Positions 42,836 to 46,319 of a stretch of DNA of 46,319 nt are shown here, one piece after another. The stretch lies in assembly GCA_004570315.1 (NCBI GenBank), contig SPQI01000477.1:1-46319 (forward strand). The letters run 5' to 3'. Position 1 is the stretch's first letter, and the number at the start of each line of letters is the position of its first letter. The position numbers and the translations under genes were made by a program. The notes beneath the pieces are model-generated. The model was not told the origin of the DNA, ran no database searches, and saw only the letters and a list, made by a program, of their open reading frames with translations. Source of the stretch: Oxalobacteraceae bacterium OM1. Its GTDB lineage: Bacteria > Pseudomonadota > Gammaproteobacteria > Burkholderiales > Burkholderiaceae_D.

Positions 42836-44119
42836 TTAAGCCGCTCGCGGGCGTTTGATCGACATTGCAAATACCGCAAGCCCTGCCAGCGCCAGCAACG
42901 CCCCCACCCACCCTGTTGCAGACCAACCCAGTCCGGCAGTCACCGCCACGCCGCCCAGCCATGCGCCCAAGGCATTGGCAGCATTGAAGGCGGAGTGGTT
43001 CAGCGCCGCCGCAAGCGTCTGCGCATCGCCTGCCACGTCCATCAGGCGGATCTGGAGTACCGGCCCCAATGCGACCAGCGTGCCGACCAACAGGACATTG
43101 ATGGAGCCCAGCCACACATGATGGGCGGTGAACGAGTAAGCGCCGAGAACCACCGCGCCCCAGACCAACAGGCCGGCCACGGTCGGCATCAGCGCACGGT
43201 CTGCGAAACGCGGGCCGACGATATTCCCCAGCACCATACCGACACCGAAGAGCGCCAGCACGATGGGCACCTGTTCCAGCGGCATACCCGCGAGCGTCAT
43301 CATCGTCGGCTTGACGTAGCTGAACACCGAGAACAGCCCGCCAAACCCGATGGCGCCGATGGCCAGCGTGAACCACACTTGCGGCCGCGTGAGCGCCCCC
43401 AGTTCGCGCAGAGGGCTCGCGCCGGCCTCGGCGGGTATCTCCGGCAGTTCATGGAGAATCAGCACTGCACTGAGGATGGCGATCGCCCCGACGAATACAA
43501 ATGCCGCGCGCCACCCCAGGACCTGGCCAAGCCATGCTGCAATCGGTACGCCGATCAACGTGGCGACCGTCAGGCCCAACATCACCTGGCCGACGGCTTG
43601 CCCACGCCGTCCGGGCGATGCCATGGACGCGGCAACCAGCGCCGCGACGCCGAAGTATGTGCCGTGCGGCAGACCGGCAAGAAAACGCAGCAAATTGAGC
43701 GAGACATAACCCGGAGCGGCGGCGCTGGCGAAATTGCCAAGACCGAAAGCCAGCATGAGCGCAATGAGCAATCGCCTGCGCGGCCAGCCTGCCGCCAGCA
43801 CAGCCAGCAAGGGCGCGCCGATCACGACCCCGAGCGCATAAGCGCTGATGACATGACCTGCCTGCGGAATCGTCACGCCCAGGTCGTGGGCGACTTCGGG
43901 CAGCAAGCCCATGATGACGAATTCGCCAGTGCCGATGGCAAAGCTGCCAACGCCCATGGCAAGGTTGGCGCGTAGCGAAGAACCTGTTGGTGTATCAGTG
44001 GATGTGCCGGAGGGAGAAGTCGATTGGGAGAACGAGGACACGAACAGCTCTGAAGATGCGGTGAAGTGAAGCGTCAAGATTTTACCCAAAACCCGCCGCT
44101 TCTTCAGACGCACTGGCAT
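42836..44119 (-). CDS. MFS transporter, AraJ/YdhP-like (about 427 aa)
   Basis: Twelve membrane helices begin with RANLAMGVGSFAIGTGEFVIMGLLPEVAHDLG, the typical N-terminus of the AraJ/YdhP/PbuE efflux group. AGWPRRRLLIALM lies in the 2-3 loop. The frame is open to 44317; ATG 44119 leaves about 52 residues before the first helix, so a later start (TTG or GTG in the leader) may be used. Probably exports sugars, nucleosides or drugs. Confidence 0.85.
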   Translation of the reverse strand: MPVRLKKRRVLGKILTLHFTASSELFVSSFSQSTSPSGTSTDTPTGSSLRANLAMGVGSFAIGTGEFVIMGLLPEVAHDLGVTIPQAGHVISAYALGVVIGAPLLAVLAAGWPRRRLLIALMLAFGLGNFASAAAPGYVSLNLLRFLAGLPHGTYFGVAALVAASMASPGRRGQAVGQVMLGLTVATLIGVPIAAWLGQVLGWRAAFVFVGAIAILSAVLILHELPEIPAEAGASPLRELGALTRPQVWFTLAIGAIGFGGLFSVFSYVKPTMMTLAGMPLEQVPIVLALFGVGMVLGNIVGPRFADRALMPTVAGLLVWGAVVLGAYSFTAHHVWLGSINVLLVGTLVALGPVLQIRLMDVAGDAQTLAAALNHSAFNAANALGAWLGGVAVTAGLGWSATGWVGALLALAGLAVFAMSIKRPRAA

Positions 44120-44187
44120 TCCATGGACGCAACACCGTTGGCCCGCACGCTGAGGCCGATGCTTGCCAAAGTCGCCTGACACCATGA

Positions 44188-45015
44188 CTACCCGCCTGGG
44201 CCAATGCAAATGACAACGCCGGCGACCGCAAGGCTTGCGCCAACAAGGCGACGGCCTGCCACGCCGGATAGCAGAATGCGCTCGCACGTCACAGCGATCG
44301 CCACAGCGGCCATCCACCGGACATCCATGAGTCCATGGGCCACCAGGAGCAAGGCCAGGCCCAGGCAGTCAAGAACGCAACTGCCGCCAAGGCGCATGCC
44401 GCTGCACCAGGCATCGGCGAGCGTCGCGCGGCACGCGCATGGTGCCGCGTTACAGGCGTACAGATACCGCTGCTGCGATACCGCGCCGTGCAACATGCCA
44501 CCCGCGACGAGCGCAAGTCCGGAACTGCCTGCAAGGCTTTGTGCCAAGGCTGAGAAATGATTCGCCGTTTGCACCAGCGCCATGCCGAGCCCATACGTGA
44601 CGAAGCCCGCCAGCGCCCACGCGCAGAAGTAGCCGAGCCCTGCGGCACCGGCAAGGGCATTCGGGTGCCGCGACACGCCGTCGAAGCGCCGCCGATACCG
44701 CCACAATGTCGGGCCGAGCGACGGCAGCATCATCGGAATCATCATGGTGGTCCACATGGCGACGAAGACGAGCGCGGAGGACAGTCCCGACTGCCCGCAC
44801 ATGGCCGTCCACATCGAGGATACGGACCACCCGCCCGGCATGGGCGTCTCGCCCATCGATGCCATGGCGCCGCGCCACAACCATGTCCCGGCTGCACCGG
44901 CCGCCCAGCACAGCATGCATGCGCCAATGAAGCGCCGGCGGAGCACCCGCTCGTGCCGGACGACGCGATGCGCTTCGCCGGTTGCCGCTGTGCCGGTCGC
45001 GCGCACGGTGGTCAT
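44188..45015 (-). CDS. DUF2182 integral membrane protein (275 aa)
   Basis: The start at 45015 (MTTVRATGTAATGE) shares one base with the upstream stop (TGATG), implying coupled translation. DUF2182 features are visible: about six helices, FVAMWTTMMIPMMLPSLGP with the conserved M-W-T-x-M-M-x-P segment, and CAWALAGFVTYGLG. The family is annotated as predicted metal-binding membrane protein. Pairing here with DUF899 suggests a joint role in the envelope. Confidence 0.82.
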   Translation of the reverse strand: MTTVRATGTAATGEAHRVVRHERVLRRRFIGACMLCWAAGAAGTWLWRGAMASMGETPMPGGWSVSSMWTAMCGQSGLSSALVFVAMWTTMMIPMMLPSLGPTLWRYRRRFDGVSRHPNALAGAAGLGYFCAWALAGFVTYGLGMALVQTANHFSALAQSLAGSSGLALVAGGMLHGAVSQQRYLYACNAAPCACRATLADAWCSGMRLGGSCVLDCLGLALLLVAHGLMDVRWMAAVAIAVTCERILLSGVAGRRLVGASLAVAGVVICIGPGG

Positions 45016-45809
45016 CAGCGGCTGTACTCGTCGCGGCGGCGCCACCAGACGCCCGTCTCATTGCGCCCCTTGGGTGCGCGATCCAGCCATTGGTACATGC
45101 CCCAGAGGCTGTCCAGGCCGCGCGCATAGCTGGAGTAGGTATGGTAGACGGCACCGTCTTCCAGCACGAATGCACTCAGTCCCGGCCGGTCACGCGTGTA
45201 CGTGGCCGCATCGGTTCCGGTCATGGCCGCAATCTGGTCGACCGCATTCGGAGCGACGTCGGTCGTCCATTGCGAAACCGTCTTCCCGGCCAAGGCCGTC
45301 GGCATGGGCGCCTCGCGGCTGTAGTTGTATTCGATAGTGCCGTCGCGCTGCTGCTGCTCGCTGAACCAGACGTTGAAGTCGGCATTGAAGTCGCTGCCGG
45401 AGGACGACGCCCAGGGGAAGCTCCAGCCCATCCGCTCCTTGTAGGCCTGGAGCTTGTGAAGCGGTGCACGGGACACTGCCGCGAGCGTGACGTCATGGTT
45501 GGCCAGGTGGACGGCGATGCCCTCGAAGCCGTCCGCAATCGCCGAGCAGGATGGGCAGCCGGCGGTGTAGTCGGGACCGAACATGAAGTGGTAGACCAAC
45601 AGCTGCGAGCGGCCCTGGAACAGATCGGCCAGCGACGCGGCGCCGGCGTCCGTATCGAAGCGGTAGTCTTTATCGATGCGCACCCACGGCAAGGCTTGCC
45701 GTTGCAGCGCGACGGCATCGCTGCGGTGCGTCAAATCGCGTTCCGCGGCAAGCAGCTGCAGGCGCGCTGCGAGCCAATCCTCACGGGAGCCGGTGGCATG
45801 GTTCGGCAT
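45015..45809 (-). CDS. DUF899 thioredoxin-fold protein (264 aa)
   Basis: The start at 45809 (MPNHATGSREDWLAARLQLL) follows AAAGGATG. DUF899 hallmarks are LLAAERDLTHRSDAVALQRQ, ALPWVRIDKDYRF, LVYHFMFGPDYTAGCPSCSAIADGF, with a CPSC redox pair near residues 85-88, and SSSGSDFNADFNVWF. These are cytosolic thioredoxin-like proteins of unknown substrate. It is co-transcribed with DUF2182. Confidence 0.9.
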   Translation of the reverse strand: MPNHATGSREDWLAARLQLLAAERDLTHRSDAVALQRQALPWVRIDKDYRFDTDAGAASLADLFQGRSQLLVYHFMFGPDYTAGCPSCSAIADGFEGIAVHLANHDVTLAAVSRAPLHKLQAYKERMGWSFPWASSSGSDFNADFNVWFSEQQQRDGTIEYNYSREAPMPTALAGKTVSQWTTDVAPNAVDQIAAMTGTDAATYTRDRPGLSAFVLEDGAVYHTYSSYARGLDSLWGMYQWLDRAPKGRNETGVWWRRRDEYSR

Positions 45810-45996
45810 GATGTCATCCTTTCTCTGAAGTTGTTTGGTAAATCGTCTATCGAATTACGCAGACGCCTTTGCGGCACGAGCGACACGTCGCCGGACGCGT
45901 CCGGTCCGCACTCGCATCTCGGCTTGCATTGCGTAACGCGTCCTAGATTAAGATGGCTGCCTGAACGGCGGGAGTGACAACTTTGGCGCGATTTCG

Positions 45997-46319
45997 ATGG
46001 AATCTCTGATCACTGCAGCTGCCCTCGCGCTTGCTCGCGGCGACCCGATCGGCGCGCTGAACCTCGTCGCATTGCGCAATGACGCGGAGGCCTTAGCGTT
46101 GCGTGGCATTGCGATGGCCCAGCTCGGCGATTTGACACGCGCCCGCGCCCTGATTCGCAGCGCGGCCGCCGCCTTCGGCCCAAGGGAAGCGCTGGCGCGC
46201 GCGCGTTGCATCGTCGCGGAGACGGAAATCGCGCTGGCCTCGCGCGAGCTGCGCTGGCCGGCGAAGCGACTGGAAAGCGCCCGTGCGACGCTGGCCGCGC
46301 ACGGCGACCTTGCCAATGC
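45997..46319 (+). CDS. Hypothetical Ala-rich helical protein, N-terminal part (runs off the window)
   Basis: From ATG 45997 the frame is open to the window end (107 codons). The sequence is helical and repeat-like: MESLITAAALALARGDPIGA, then GIAMAQLGDLTRARALIRSA, AAAFGPREALARARCIVAE and EIALASRELRW. The Ala/Leu/Arg pattern resembles tetratricopeptide-type helices. I think I have seen similar N-termini in putative regulators but cannot confirm a family. It is divergent from the DUF899 gene. Confidence 0.6.
   Translation, partial: MESLITAAALALARGDPIGALNLVALRNDAEALALRGIAMAQLGDLTRARALIRSAAAAFGPREALARARCIVAETEIALASRELRWPAKRLESARATLAAHGDLAN

Overview
The window looks like a chromosomal segment of a Betaproteobacterium in the order Burkholderiales, most likely family Oxalobacteraceae (Herbaspirillum, Noviherbaspirillum or Massilia-like). 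The support is the GC-rich coding style, a DUF4148 exported protein, dense LysR/AraC/GlxA regulators, a chemoreceptor ending in a DDWEQF tail, and a KgtP-type permease. The genus cannot be fixed from the sequence alone. I see no rRNA, tRNA or CRISPR array.

Layout. 1-3.9 kb: the first codons of a possible MBL-fold hydrolase, an alpha/beta hydrolase, then six small same-strand orphan genes, one of them frameshifted at an A7 run. 4.0-6.1 kb: a dehalogenase/epoxide-hydrolase-like enzyme divergent from a GlxA-type regulator. 6.1-9.6 kb: an accessory region with a long non-coding stretch, a stand-alone GAF protein, and a tyrosine recombinase flanked by short repeats. 9.9-11.6 kb: a methyl-accepting chemotaxis protein. 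11.9-19.7 kb: a probable 2-oxoglutarate module (KgtP-like permease, DctB-like kinase, FixJ/LuxR-type regulator, complete 2-oxoglutarate dehydrogenase E1, and an unknown 157-residue protein). 19.8-24.6 kb: a divergent LysR/MFS pair, a second GlxA regulator with a DUF2783 protein, and a TehA/SLAC1 channel.

25.1-30.9 kb is the most unusual part. Two translationally coupled AraC paralogues precede a 67-residue protein coupled to a GMC flavin oxidoreductase. These are followed by a divergent FolE (GTP cyclohydrolase I) homologue and an SrpA-like catalase-related peroxidase. A GMC enzyme that makes peroxide next to a peroxidase is coherent; the roles of the altered FolE and the small protein are unknown.

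31-34 kb holds a LysR regulator, a 33-residue membrane peptide gene, and DUF4148, DUF1971 and Nudix proteins. 34.3-40 kb is an amino-acid uptake and catabolism operon: Lrp regulator, binding protein, intrinsic terminator, two permeases, ATPase, DadA-like dehydrogenase and an Asp/Glu-racemase-family protein. It suits import and oxidation of a D- or modified amino acid. 40-46.3 kb holds a small acidic protein, a lipoprotein, an aldo/keto reductase, an MFS exporter, a coupled DUF899-DUF2182 pair, and the start of an unrecognised gene cut by the window edge.
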